Shown: positions 1 to 8,548 of the stretch, in pieces
How the letters are laid out: each line of letters starts with the position of its first letter
Numbering within the stretch: position 1 is the first letter of the stretch
Source: Pseudomonas sp. PA27(2017)
GTDB lineage: Bacteria > Pseudomonadota > Gammaproteobacteria > Pseudomonadales > Pseudomonadaceae
Assembly: GCF_001945445.1 (NCBI RefSeq)
Contig: NZ_MSXW01000005.1
Span: 1 to 64,000, forward strand
Length of the DNA: 64,000 nucleotides
Direction of reading: 5' to 3'
Notes under the pieces: model-generated
What the model was told of the DNA's origin: nothing
The model's database searches: none
What the model saw: only the letters and a program-made list of their open reading frames with translations
Translations under genes and position numbers: made by a program

Positions 1-403
1 TTTGCAGCAAGGCCACAATCGAATTCGCGCCGAGGTCGACGTTCCTACGCGGTCGTTGGGTTGCTCACGATCATTGTGGGAGCTGCGCCCCGCAGCGAAT
101 CGTGTGTACGACGTCGTTTTTGCAGCAAGGCCACAATCCGAATTCGCGCCGAGGTCGACGCTCCTACGCTGTCGTTGGGTTGCGCACGATCATTGTGGGA
201 GCCGCCCCCCGCGGCGAATCGTATGTACGACGTCGTTTTTGCAGCAAGGCCACAATCGAATTCGCGCCGAGGTCGACGCTCCTACGCGGTCGTTGGGTTG
301 CTCACGATCATTATGGAAGCTGCGCCCCGCGGCGAATCGTGTGTACGACGTCGTTTTTGCAGCAAGGCCACAATCGAATTCGCGCCGAGGTCGACGCTCC
401 TGC
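1..403. repeat. tandem REP-type (BIME-like) array, about 3.4 units
   Basis: A unit of 118-119 bases recurs, with the start of the word TGCAGCAAGG at 3, 121, 240 and 359; the last unit is truncated near 403. Each unit holds two REP-like halves in opposite orientation: one beginning GTGGGAGC and ending GCGGCGAATCG, and its near inverse beginning GAATTCGCGCCGAGGTCG. The same family appears as inverted pairs at 27964-28251. The array starts at or before the window edge. The unit length is not a multiple of three and I see no start with a ribosome site, so I read it as non-coding. Confidence 0.8.
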
Positions 404-436
404 GAGGAGTGCCGATGCTCGCCAGCCCGACTGAGA

Positions 437-470
437 CGAAAAAACGCGGGCCATGGCCCGCGTTTTCGTT
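437..470 (-). terminator. rho-independent terminator of the polyamine-type binding protein gene
   Basis: An A-run, the stem AACGCGGGCC/GGCCCGCGTT with a very short loop, and a T-run follow the minus-strand gene that ends at 486. The symmetry means it could also stop transcription entering from the repeat array. Confidence 0.8.
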
Positions 471-485
471 CATGAAGCTAGTCGA

Positions 486-1538
486 TCAGCGCGCGGCCCA
501 GGCGTTGAAGCGTTCCTCCAGCTCCTCGCCATGGTCGATCCAGAACTCGGCGTTGACCAGTTGCGCGCCGGCCATGTTGGCCTCGGCGGTCGGCAGTTGC
601 GCCTGCACATCGGCCGGCAGTTGTGGCAGCGTCTCTTTGTGCACCGGGCCATAGGGGATCTGGCTGGAGAACACCTTCTGGGTGTCGGCCTGGCTGGCGA
701 ACTTGATGAAGCGCTCGGCCAGCGCCTTGTTCGGGCTGCCCTTGACGATGGCCCAGTGCTCGGGGTCGTACAGGCTGCCGTTCCAGGAGATCTTCAGGTT
801 GGCGCCTTCCTTCTGTGCCACACCGATACGGCCGTTGTAGGCGGCGGACAGGGTCACGTCACCGGCCAGCAGCCACTGCGGCGGTTGCGCGCCGGCTTCC
901 CACCACTGGATCGAACCCTTGATGGCGTCCAGCTTCTTGAAGGCGCGGTCGACGCCTTCCTTCGTGCCCAGCACCTTGTAGAGGTCCTCGCGGCTCACGC
1001 CGTCGGCCAGCAGGGCGGCTTCCAGGGTGTACTTGGCGCTCTTGCGCAGGCCACGTTTGCCGGGAAATTTCTCCAGGTCCCAGAAATCCGCCCAGGAGGT
1101 GGGTGCGGTTTTAAGTTTGTCACCGTTGTAGGCCATCACCATCGACCATACGTAGGTGGCCACGCCGCACTCGCTCACGGTGCCGGGAATGTACTGGTTG
1201 GCATCGCCGAGAATGGCCGGGTCGATGCGCTCGAAAAGGCCCTCTTCGCAGCCGCGCTGCAGCTCGGGGCTTTCCACCTCGACCACATCCCAGGTCACCT
1301 GGCCGACATCGACCATGGCTTTGACCTTGGACAGTTCGCCGTTGTACTCGCCGGCCACCACACGGCCGGCGCCGCTCTGCTCGAAGGGTTTGAAGTAGGC
1401 GGCGGTCTGCGCGACCTTGGTAGCGCCGCCGAAGGAGATCACCGTGATGCTGTCGGCGGCCAGTGCAGCGCTGCTGGCGCCCGCCAGCAGGGACAGGCCG
1501 ATGGCGGCGCGGATGGATGGACGCAAGTGCTTGAACAT
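486..1538 (-). CDS. periplasmic polyamine-type ABC transporter substrate-binding protein
   Basis: This 350-residue secreted protein has a signal peptide that ends at about ALAA-DS (residue 28) and then the fold-start pattern ITVISFGGA seen in PotD/PotF-like binding proteins (SBP_bac_8 type). Family members deliver polyamines or related cationic amines to an inner-membrane ABC permease. No permease or ATPase gene lies next to it, so it must either share a transporter encoded elsewhere or serve the adjacent catabolic operon in another way. It is divergent from a LysR gene 290 bases away, which is the obvious candidate regulator. The start gives an intact signal peptide and has GAGGGAG just upstream. 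The substrate is not readable from sequence. Confidence 0.85.
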   Translation of the reverse strand: MFKHLRPSIRAAIGLSLLAGASSAALAADSITVISFGGATKVAQTAAYFKPFEQSGAGRVVAGEYNGELSKVKAMVDVGQVTWDVVEVESPELQRGCEEGLFERIDPAILGDANQYIPGTVSECGVATYVWSMVMAYNGDKLKTAPTSWADFWDLEKFPGKRGLRKSAKYTLEAALLADGVSREDLYKVLGTKEGVDRAFKKLDAIKGSIQWWEAGAQPPQWLLAGDVTLSAAYNGRIGVAQKEGANLKISWNGSLYDPEHWAIVKGSPNKALAERFIKFASQADTQKVFSSQIPYGPVHKETLPQLPADVQAQLPTAEANMAGAQLVNAEFWIDHGEELEERFNAWAAR

Positions 1539-1828
1539 GGAAACTCCCTCGCTGTTTTTTCGTTGTAGTGAGAACAGGGGCAGTAGGGCCGAAGCGGCGA
1601 AGCTGCGCGTTGTGTCACGCGTCAGCAGAATCTTTGTTGTTGTGCCGCCCTGAGTGCGTGCTGGGCGGGAACTGTCGTTCAGGTGAGGGCCATGGTGCGT
1701 CAGTCCGGCGCGAAGGAAAATTAGTAAAAATATGCTCGGGACTTACGAAAAACCTTTGCAAGGCAGAGCCCCGCCAGGGCGCCGTGTTGGAGTAAGGTGC
1801 AGGCAACCATCACGCTGAGATCGGACAC

Positions 1829-2752
1829 GTGGCTTCCTATACCCTGCGGCAACTCAAGTACTTCGTCACCACGGTGGAAGCGGGCAGCGTGGCCGAGGCG
1901 TCACGCCAGCTGTACATCGCCCAGCCGTCCATCTCCACGGCGATCAAGGGGCTGGAAGAAAGCTTCGGCGTGCAACTGTTCATCCGCCATCACGCCCAGG
2001 GCGTGTCGTTGACGCCCAGCGGCGCGCGCTTCTACGAGAAGGCCCAGCAATTGCTGCGCATGGCCCGCGAGTTCGAGCAGAACGCCCTGGCCGACAACGA
2101 TATCGTCGCCGGGCAGATCGACATCGGCTGCTTCGAAACCGTCGCGCCGCTGTACCTGCCGCAACTGATCGCCGGCTTTCGCGAGCGCTACCCGGGCGTG
2201 GATATCCGCATTCGCGATGGTGAGCAGCAGGAGCTGGTGCAGGGCCTCACCGCCGGCTCGTTCGACCTGGCGTTTCTCTACGAGCACGACCTCGATGGCA
2301 CCATCGCCACCGAGCCACTGATGCCGCCGCAGAAACCCTACGTGCTGCTGCCCGAGCAGCACCGTTTCGCCGGCCAGGCTCAGGTATCACTGCGCGACCT
2401 GTGCCTGGAGCCGATGATCCTGCTCGACGTGCAGCCCAGCCGAACCTACTTCGTCAGCCTGTTCCACGAACTGGGGCTGACGCCCAATATCGTCTTCAGC
2501 TCACCGTCCATCGAGATGGTGCGCGGCATGGTCGGCCAGGGCTTCGGCTTCTCGCTGCTGGTCACCAAGCCGCATTCCGAATGCACCTACGATGGCAAGC
2601 GCGTGGTCACCGTGGACATCACCGAACCCGTCGCCACCTCCGGGCTGGTGGCGGCTCGCCTCAAGCGCAGCCAACTGACCAAGCCGGCGCAGTTGTTCGT
2701 GGATTTTTGCCGGGAACGGTTGGGCGAACTGAGCGAGCAAGCTGCGCGATAG
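1829..2752 (+). CDS. LysR-family transcriptional regulator
   Basis: The 307-residue protein has an N-terminal winged helix (about residues 4-62; TLRQLKYFVTTVE, then QPSISTAIKGLEESFG as the recognition helix) followed by a periplasmic-binding-like effector domain from about residue 90. It starts with GTG; the usual LysR opening MxxYTLRQLKYF supports this choice. The gene sits divergent from the binding protein gene and beside the four-gene operon on the other side, so regulation of one or both is a reasonable inference from LysR habits. The effector is unknown. The intervening 290 bases must hold both promoters, but I could not fix a clear T-N11-A operator by eye. Confidence 0.9.
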   Translation: MASYTLRQLKYFVTTVEAGSVAEASRQLYIAQPSISTAIKGLEESFGVQLFIRHHAQGVSLTPSGARFYEKAQQLLRMAREFEQNALADNDIVAGQIDIGCFETVAPLYLPQLIAGFRERYPGVDIRIRDGEQQELVQGLTAGSFDLAFLYEHDLDGTIATEPLMPPQKPYVLLPEQHRFAGQAQVSLRDLCLEPMILLDVQPSRTYFVSLFHELGLTPNIVFSSPSIEMVRGMVGQGFGFSLLVTKPHSECTYDGKRVVTVDITEPVATSGLVAARLKRSQLTKPAQLFVDFCRERLGELSEQAAR

Positions 2753-2766
2753 GGCGGTGCTCGGGC

Positions 2767-2946
2767 TGCCCGGGTCGAGCGCAGTGAAACCCGGGAAAAA
2801 TCCCTGGGTATCGCGTTGCTCAACCCAGGCTACGGGTTGGAGTTCATCTCGGAGCGCGTAGATAGCCTGCCGTTTCGTAGCCTGGGTTGAGCGCAGCGAT
2901 ACCCAGTGAACATGCCCCGGGTATCGCGTTGCTCAACATCGGGCTA
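2767..2946. repeat. two copies of a Pseudomonas intergenic repeat
   Basis: Two related segments (about 2767-2837 and 2878-2946) share the words CTGGGTATCGCGTTGCTCAAC and GAGCGCAG, in a hairpin-prone arrangement with GCCCGGG or GTAGCCTGGG ends. The same family recurs at 50354-50427. They lie between convergent genes (LysR and the deacylase) and may serve as terminators. No gene is visible here. Confidence 0.65.
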
Positions 2947-2957
2947 CAGGTTGCGGT

Positions 2958-4121
2958 TCAGCCCGGCTCGCAGAGGTAATCCGCCAACCGCTGCAGTAGC
3001 GCATCACAGCCCCGCAGCTGTTCCAGGCTGACGAACTCGTCGGGCTTGTGGCCCTGGTCCATGCTGCCGGGGCCGCAGACTACTGTTGGGATGCCTGCGC
3101 CTTCGAACAGACCGCCTTCGGTGCCGAAGGCCACGGTGCCGAAATCGTTCGAGCCACAGAGCCTGGCCAGCAACCGCGCCGCTTCGCTATCCGGCGGTGT
3201 GGCGAGGCCCGGGTAGGCGCTCAGTGGCTGTAGCCGAATATCGCTGGCGGCGCTCACCGTCTGCATCTTCGGCAGCAGTTGCTCGGCGGCGTAGCGCTGC
3301 AGCTCGTCCGCCACGCGCTGCGCGTCGAAGCCTGGCAGTGCGCGCACCTCGAAATCGAACTCGCACTCAGCTGGCACGATGTTCAGGGCGCGACCGCCCT
3401 TGATCACGCCGGTCTGCACGGTGGAGAAGGGCGGGTCGAAGCGCGCATCGTGGTGCTCGGGCTGGGCCAGGCGCGCGCCGATGTCACCCAGATGGCCGAT
3501 CAGCCGCGCCGCGTATTCGATGGCGTTCACGCCATAGGGCGCGTAGGCCGAGTGACAGGCCGCGCCGTGCACTTCGCAGCGCATCGCCAGCTTGCCCTTG
3601 TGGCCGAGCACGGGCTTGAGTTCGGTGGGCTCGCCGATCAGGCACAGGGTGGGTTTGTGCGGGCGTTTTTCCAGTTCGGCGAGCATCGAGCGCACGCCCA
3701 GGCAGCCGACTTCCTCGTCATAGGAAAACGCCAGGTGCACCGGCACCTGCAGCGGCCGTTGCACCAGGCTCGGCACCGCGGCCAGCACGCAGGCGATGAA
3801 ACCTTTCATGTCCGCGGTGCCGCGGCCGTACAGGCGCCCGTCGCGCTCGCTCAGCTGGAACGGCGCAACCGTCCAGGCCTGGCCGTCGACCGGCACCACG
3901 TCGGTGTGGCCGGACAACACCACGCCGCCGCGATCCTTCGGGCCGATGGTGGCGAACAGATTGGCCTTGGTGCCTTCGGCGTTATGGAACAGCTCGCTGT
4001 CCACGCCAAAGCCCGCCAGGTACTCGCGGATGAATTCGATCAGCTCCAGGTTGGAATCACGGCTGACCGTGGCAAAACCGATCAGCCGCTCGAGCAGGGC
4101 GCGGCTGGTCGGCTCATTCAT
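2958..4121 (-). CDS. M20-family deacylase, acetylornithine deacetylase (ArgE)-like
   Basis: This zinc-dependent amidohydrolase removes an acyl group from an N-acyl amino acid or amine. The M20 signature is clear: SGHTDVVP with the first metal ligands, GRGTADMKGF bridging Asp, SYDEEVGCLG catalytic Glu pair, GEPTELKP, and the C-terminal GPGSMDQGHKPDE with the last His. The size (387 residues) fits ArgE. I chose the internal ATG because GGAG stands nine bases before it; a longer start 15 bases upstream has no such site. It overlaps the end of the DUF1028 gene by a few bases, so it is the last gene of a tight operon. The context (flavin monooxygenase, Rid, DUF1028) suggests a catabolic deacylase rather than arginine synthesis, so I do not assign argE. 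Confidence 0.85.
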   Translation of the reverse strand: MNEPTSRALLERLIGFATVSRDSNLELIEFIREYLAGFGVDSELFHNAEGTKANLFATIGPKDRGGVVLSGHTDVVPVDGQAWTVAPFQLSERDGRLYGRGTADMKGFIACVLAAVPSLVQRPLQVPVHLAFSYDEEVGCLGVRSMLAELEKRPHKPTLCLIGEPTELKPVLGHKGKLAMRCEVHGAACHSAYAPYGVNAIEYAARLIGHLGDIGARLAQPEHHDARFDPPFSTVQTGVIKGGRALNIVPAECEFDFEVRALPGFDAQRVADELQRYAAEQLLPKMQTVSAASDIRLQPLSAYPGLATPPDSEAARLLARLCGSNDFGTVAFGTEGGLFEGAGIPTVVCGPGSMDQGHKPDEFVSLEQLRGCDALLQRLADYLCEPG

Positions 4122-4791
4122 CACCTGGTACTCCATAGCTTGGCGCTGCCGTCGGGTCGAGGGCGCGGGTCAGGTAATCCTGCATCTGTGGCCGGTAAGC
4201 TTGCCACAGACCGTCGAGCTGGCCGATGGGGTCTTCGTCCGCCCAGTCGACACGCAGGTCGATGATCGGCCAGACCAGATCGCCTACCACCTTGAGCGCC
4301 GCCGAGTGCACCGGGCCGGCCTCGCCGCCGGCGGCCATCGCCCCGTGCATGGCGGCGAGCAGGCGGTCGGCCAGTTGCCCGCTGGCGTTCTCGAAGGCCT
4401 CGACCATGGCCTGGATCACCGCCTCGCTCGCCAGCAGATTGCCGGCTGCCACGCACTGCTCGCCGGCCACCGCGTTGTACAGCCCCAGCGCTTCCTTACC
4501 GCTGAACAAGGCGGTGCGACCCTGGCTGTCGATCACCGTCACCTGGCGATACTGGCTCCAGCCATTGGCGCCCAGCGCGCGCTGCAAGGCGTCGCCTGGT
4601 TCCAGTGCCTGCTGCTCCAGCAGGTCGAGAATCTGCGGGCCGAGGGCGGGCAGGGTGACGTTCTGGGTGGCCACCGCACCGACTCCGGCCCTTAGCCAGG
4701 GGCAGCGGGCGCCGACGGCGATGCTCGACGAGCTGATGGCGATGCCCAGCTGGCCGGTTTCCGGGCAGCGCCCGACGATGGAAAAGGTCAT
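4114..4791 (-). CDS. DUF1028 family protein (putative Ntn-hydrolase fold)
   Basis: The 225-residue protein opens with TFSIVGRCPETGQLGIA, then SSSIAVGARCPW and GAVATQNVT, which are the conserved N-terminal blocks of DUF1028. The family is thought to have an Ntn-hydrolase-like fold and is often found with Rid proteins and amino acid or nitrogen-compound catabolism genes; its reaction is not established. AAGGAGG precedes the start by six bases. It lies third in the operon, 10 bases after the Rid gene and overlapping the M20 deacylase gene. No signal peptide is visible, so it is cytoplasmic. Confidence 0.85.
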   Translation of the reverse strand: MTFSIVGRCPETGQLGIAISSSSIAVGARCPWLRAGVGAVATQNVTLPALGPQILDLLEQQALEPGDALQRALGANGWSQYRQVTVIDSQGRTALFSGKEALGLYNAVAGEQCVAAGNLLASEAVIQAMVEAFENASGQLADRLLAAMHGAMAAGGEAGPVHSAALKVVGDLVWPIIDLRVDWADEDPIGQLDGLWQAYRPQMQDYLTRALDPTAAPSYGVPGDE

Positions 4792-4801
4792 GCGCGCCTC
4801 C

Positions 4802-5230
4802 TTATTTGGCCTGCCAGTCGTCCGGGATCACCGCGATCACGTCGATCTCCATCAGCCACTGCGGCTGGCCGAGGGCCGACACCACCAGCCCGGTGGAAAT
4901 CGGGAACACGCCCTTGAGCCATTTGCCGACCTCCTTGTACACCGGCTCGCGGTAGCGCGGGTCGATGATGTAGGTAGTGGTCTTGACGATATGGGACAGG
5001 TCACTGCCGGCTTCTTCGAGCAACTGCTTGAGGTTCTTCATGGCCTGCTCGGTCTGCGCCTGCGGGTCGCCGAGGCCGACCAGGTTGCCGTCGAAGTCGG
5101 TGCCCACCTGGCCGCGCACGTACACCGTGTTGCCGGCGCGCACGGCCTGGCACAGATCGTTGTCCAGGGCCTGGTTGGGGTAGGTGTCCTTGGTGTTGAA
5201 CATGCGGATACGGGTATGGGTGGGCATCAT
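4802..5230 (-). CDS. Rid-family (YjgF/YER057c/UK114) protein without the usual catalytic arginine
   Basis: Rid proteins are small trimeric enzymes; RidA itself hydrolyses reactive enamine/imine intermediates. The 142-residue protein has the family blocks YPNQALDNDLCQAV, VRGQVGTDFDGNL, EQAMKNLKQLLEEAGSDL and MEIDVIAVIP. Where E. coli RidA has Pro-Ala-Arg-Ser before the last strands, this protein reads Pro-Ile-Ser-Thr, so the substrate-binding Arg105 equivalent appears lost; it probably belongs to a non-RidA subgroup. The start was set by the four-base ATGA overlap with the upstream monooxygenase stop codon; ATGATG gives two possible first codons. The same frame stays open much further upstream, but that part is shadow sequence of the monooxygenase gene. 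Confidence 0.88.
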   Translation of the reverse strand: MMPTHTRIRMFNTKDTYPNQALDNDLCQAVRAGNTVYVRGQVGTDFDGNLVGLGDPQAQTEQAMKNLKQLLEEAGSDLSHIVKTTTYIIDPRYREPVYKEVGKWLKGVFPISTGLVVSALGQPQWLMEIDVIAVIPDDWQAK

Positions 5231-6528
5231 TTGACTCCCTGCAGGCGGGTGATGGGGGCGTCGGCCTGGCGCTGCTCGGCATCGCGGTAGGCGGTGTATT
5301 TGCGCTGCGTGGCGATGTGGTCGGCGACGTGCTTGGCGTCGTGCCACACGCCCCAGATGAACGACGAGCCACGGCGCGACAGCCACGGCAGGCCGAGGAA
5401 ATAGATGCCCGGCTCGCGGGACACGCCGCGTTGATGCTGGGGCTTGCCGTTGGCATCGAAGGTGTCGGCTTCCAGCCAGCTGAAATCGGTGGCGAAACCG
5501 GTCGCCCAGATGATCGACGTCACCCCGGCCGCGATCAGATCCAGCTCGCGCAGCGGCTCGCTCATGCACGCGGGATAGGCCGGGATGATGCGCGCTTGCG
5601 GTTCTTCCGGCAGGTCGAGGCCGTTGCGTTTCACGTAGGCGTCCGCCGCATCGAGCAGCGCCAGATAGTTCTCGTCGCCGCGGCGGATGTTGTCGGCCAG
5701 GTCGTCGGCGAACTGCACCACGCCGTCGTCGAACGAGCGGGTCAGGCCGACCAGCGTCATGCCCTGGTGAGCCAGGCGGCGGAAGTCGATGGTCTTGCCG
5801 CCATAGGCGCCGCTGACTGCGATGGTCACGTGTTCGCGGCCGGCTTTCGGCGTCTCCTGGTCCCACTCGCCGAGCACGCCCAGCCACCAGCAGAAGTCTC
5901 GGTTGCGGTAGCTGCGCGGCGGTCGGTCATGGGCGCCGACGGAGAGGTAAACCTGGCGGCCGGACTGCATCAGCTCATCGGCGATCTGCGTGCCCGACGA
6001 GCCAGCGCCCACCACCAGCACGGCACCTGCGGGCAGTTGCTGCGGGTTGCGGTACTCGGCGGAGTGGATCTGCGTGAGGCGTTCGTCCTGCGGCGCGATG
6101 GCCGGAATCACCGGGCGCTGGAAGGGGCCGGTGGCGGCCACCACGCGATTGGCCTCGATCACGCCCTCGGAGGTTTCCACGGTAAAGCCGGGGCGATTGG
6201 CGTTGCGGCGGACCTTGTGCACTTCCACGCCGGTGCGGATCGGTGCGTCGAAGCTGCGCGCATAGGCTTCGAAGTAGGCGGCCACCTGCTCCTTGCCCGG
6301 AAAGGCGTCATCGTCGATGTCGAATTCCAGACCAGGAAAGCGATCATGCCAGGCCGGGCCGTTGGCCACCAGCGAATCCCAGCGCATGGTGCGCCAGCGC
6401 TCGGCGATGCGCTCGCGCTCCAGCACCAGGTGTGGCACACCGAGTTTGGTCAGGTGCTCGCTCATCGCCACGCCGGCCTGGCCGGCGCCCACCACCAGGG
6501 TGTCTGTTCGGGTTGTTTCGACAGCCAT
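5227..6528 (-). CDS. FAD/NAD(P)-dependent flavin monooxygenase (CzcO/FMO-like)
   Basis: This 433-residue flavoprotein has two dinucleotide-binding motifs: VVGAGQAGVAMSEHL near the N terminus for FAD, and VVGAGSSGTQIADEL in the middle for NAD(P)H. The class B flavin monooxygenase arrangement fits, with WRTMRWDSLVANGP and ATGPFQRPVIP between them and IWATGFATDFSW near the C terminus. Such enzymes hydroxylate nitrogen or sulfur, or insert oxygen next to carbonyls. A longer frame starts 87 bases upstream, but only this ATG has a suitable site (GAGGG) before it. It is the first gene of the operon that continues through Rid, DUF1028 and the M20 deacylase. The substrate is unknown. Confidence 0.88.
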   Translation of the reverse strand: MAVETTRTDTLVVGAGQAGVAMSEHLTKLGVPHLVLERERIAERWRTMRWDSLVANGPAWHDRFPGLEFDIDDDAFPGKEQVAAYFEAYARSFDAPIRTGVEVHKVRRNANRPGFTVETSEGVIEANRVVAATGPFQRPVIPAIAPQDERLTQIHSAEYRNPQQLPAGAVLVVGAGSSGTQIADELMQSGRQVYLSVGAHDRPPRSYRNRDFCWWLGVLGEWDQETPKAGREHVTIAVSGAYGGKTIDFRRLAHQGMTLVGLTRSFDDGVVQFADDLADNIRRGDENYLALLDAADAYVKRNGLDLPEEPQARIIPAYPACMSEPLRELDLIAAGVTSIIWATGFATDFSWLEADTFDANGKPQHQRGVSREPGIYFLGLPWLSRRGSSFIWGVWHDAKHVADHIATQRKYTAYRDAEQRQADAPITRLQGVK

Positions 6529-6698
6529 CGTTGCGTCCCTCTGAAGGAGGCCCGGCGCCCGTGCACAGGGATGGCCCTGGCCGGGGCGCACGAGCCGTTC
6601 GTGCGTTGAGGCCATTGTGTTCAGAGGAGGGGGATAGCGAAATTAGCGTTTTTGTAGTCGTTGCCCAGCAAAAAGCTGGGCATCGCCGAGAGGGCAGA

Positions 6699-8237
6699 TC
6701 AGCCGGGCTGTTCGCTCAGCGCCACGCGGTTGCGGCCTGCGCTCTTGGCTGCGTACAGGGCGACGTCGGCTGCGGCGACCAGCTCGGCAGGTGCCTGCAT
6801 CGTCTGCCCCGGAATGCAGGAAGCGACGCCGATGCTCAGGGTGAGGTTGGCGTACGGCGAGCCCTGGTTGGCGATCGCCAACGCCTCGACATCGGCGCGG
6901 ATGCGCTCGGCCACCGCCATGGCCGAGGCGCTTTCGGCAGCCGGCAGAATCAGCGCCAGTTCCTCACCACCGTAGCGCGCGGTGGTGTCCGCGCTGCGCC
7001 GGGCGTGGCGCTTGAGCACCGCGGCGACCTGCTTGAGCGCTTCGTCACCGGCCGGGTGGCCGTACTGGTCGTTGAAGCGCTTGAAGTAGTCCACGTCCAG
7101 CAGCGCGAACGACAGTGGCTGGCGCTGGGCGGCAGCGGACTGGAAGGCGACGCGCAGCGCTTCGTCCAGGCGCCGGCGGTTGGCCAGGCCGGTCAGCGCG
7201 TCCTCACCGGCGATGATCTCCAGCGCGTGGTTGGCCAGCGCCAGGTCGCGGTGCATGCTCTGCAGGCGCGCCTCCATGCGCCCCTGGCGGCCCAGGGCAC
7301 GCCAGATCAGCCAGCCCATGGAGAGCAGGATGACCAGTACACCGCCGCTCAGTGACCAGGTTTGCAGTGCGCGGCTGCGCCAGGCGGCCATCGCCTGCTC
7401 TTCGCCCAGGGAGGCGGCCACCAGGATCGGGTACTCGTCGCTGGTGTCGAAGCCATAGATGCGCTTCACCCCATCGATCATCGCCGTGAGCACCATGCTG
7501 CCGCGCTTCACGCCGTCGTCATTGACCGCACGCAGCACCGGGCTCTTGGACATGTTCAGGCCGGCGTTTTGCGCTGACTCTCGCGACCTGACCAGCAAGG
7601 TGCCGTCGCGCTTGACCATACCGATCACGCCCTCGCTGCCGACCTCGATACTGCGGTAGAAATCCACGAAGTGCTGGACCAGCAGCGTGGCCAGCACCAC
7701 GCCACGAAACTCGCCGTCGGCATCGCTCAGGCGCAGCGTCAGAGATATCACCCAGTCGCCGCTCATGCGGCTCTGGATGGGCGCGCCGATATGCAGGCCT
7801 TTGACCTGATTGGTGCTGTGTACCGTGAAATAGTCCCGATCCAGCGCCGTATAGTTGGTGGTGGCGTTGGGCACCGTTGTGAGCAACGGATGGCCGTTTG
7901 CGTCGAGCACGGTAAAGCCTTCCACATCGGCCAGGATCGCCGATTGAGCGCGTGCCACCTCAAGCACTTCCTGCAGGTTCTCTGCGTCATACCCGGATAT
8001 CTGCAGCTTGCGCTGAATGCCGATCAACACCGTATGCGCATCGCGAATGGTCGACTCGGCCTGCCGGGTCAGCGCCGTCGACAGGTTCTCCATATCGGCC
8101 ACGTGCTGGCGCAGCGCCTCGTGCTTGTCCCACTCGACCTGAAGGTAGGTGAGCAGCAGCACGGCCACGCCCACCACGCTGGTCATGATCGCGACCAGGC
8201 GTCTGAGGTAAGTGATCTTGGAGGTCTGACTCGTCAA
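6699..8237 (-). CDS. membrane-bound diguanylate cyclase (dCACHE-type sensor + GGDEF)
   Basis: The 512-residue protein makes cyclic di-GMP from GTP. A transmembrane helix (about residues 12-30) is followed by a periplasmic double-CACHE-like sensor (about 40-280, with LDRDYFTVH and GDWVISLTLRLSD typical of such domains), a second helix (about 295-313) and a GGDEF domain starting near DALTGLANRR. The active site reads YGGEEL, an accepted variant, and an RSAD inhibitory site lies five residues before it, so both activity and product inhibition look intact. It stands alone, convergent with nothing and upstream of the tRNA on the other strand. The ligand of the sensor domain is not evident. Confidence 0.92.
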   Translation of the reverse strand: MTSQTSKITYLRRLVAIMTSVVGVAVLLLTYLQVEWDKHEALRQHVADMENLSTALTRQAESTIRDAHTVLIGIQRKLQISGYDAENLQEVLEVARAQSAILADVEGFTVLDANGHPLLTTVPNATTNYTALDRDYFTVHSTNQVKGLHIGAPIQSRMSGDWVISLTLRLSDADGEFRGVVLATLLVQHFVDFYRSIEVGSEGVIGMVKRDGTLLVRSRESAQNAGLNMSKSPVLRAVNDDGVKRGSMVLTAMIDGVKRIYGFDTSDEYPILVAASLGEEQAMAAWRSRALQTWSLSGGVLVILLSMGWLIWRALGRQGRMEARLQSMHRDLALANHALEIIAGEDALTGLANRRRLDEALRVAFQSAAAQRQPLSFALLDVDYFKRFNDQYGHPAGDEALKQVAAVLKRHARRSADTTARYGGEELALILPAAESASAMAVAERIRADVEALAIANQGSPYANLTLSIGVASCIPGQTMQAPAELVAAADVALYAAKSAGRNRVALSEQPG

Positions 8238-8426
8238 GGTACGGGCCCGGCTAGGCTGGTTGGGCTCGTATCGTCAGCGTGAAAGGCACGGCGGGATAGG
8301 AACGTCGTGCAAATTATGAACAAAGCAACGGGGGGATTGCACGCGGTTTTGCTGCGCTTTGAGCACGCAATCGTTTGCCTCCGGACGCGCCCGCTCGGGC
8401 GTTCGCACGCGCCACGGCGTATCGGA

Positions 8427-8456
8427 TTGGCACTCGGCAGAGTGCATCGGTATACT
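8427..8456 (+). promoter_or_regulatory. sigma-70-type promoter of the CAU tRNA
   Basis: TTGGCA and TATACT are separated by 18 bases, and the -10 box ends 15 bases before the tRNA. The fit to consensus is good for a stable RNA gene. Confidence 0.7.
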
Positions 8457-8471
8457 CCGCCAGCCTTCTGG

Positions 8472-8548
8472 GGGCCTATAGCTCAGTTGGTTAGAGCAGA
8501 GGACTCATAATCCTTTGGTCCACGGTTCGAGTCCGTGTGGGCCCACCA
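8472..8548 (+). tRNA. tRNA with CAU anticodon, probably tRNA-Ile2 (lysidine type)
   Basis: A 77-base cloverleaf is complete: acceptor GGGCCTA pairs with TGGGCCC, the D arm is AGCTCAGTTGGTTAGAGC, the anticodon loop is CTCATAA, the T arm is GTTCGAGTC, and CCA is encoded. The CAT anticodon leaves elongator Met or Ile2. C4-G69 and C5-G68 in the acceptor stem are the pairs known to favour TilS (tRNA-Ile lysidine synthetase) recognition in E. coli, and E. coli tRNA-Met has U4 and A5 instead, so Ile2 is more likely. The 3' half is duplicated at 13682-13763, so this gene is an integration site. Confidence 0.93.

Noticed and set aside
1..403. CRISPR array
   Set aside because: The whole 118-119-base unit repeats with no unique spacers, and no cas genes are present.
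2..654. Open frames in all three forward frames across the tandem array
   Set aside because: They exist only because the repeat unit lacks stop codons; the unit length is not divisible by three, there is no ribosome site, and the frames run through a terminator.
4802..5887. A 361-codon frame containing the Rid protein at its end
   Set aside because: The first 219 codons are Arg/Pro/Ala-rich sequence antisense-like in composition and overlap the monooxygenase gene; the Rid family starts at the ATGA overlap at 5230.
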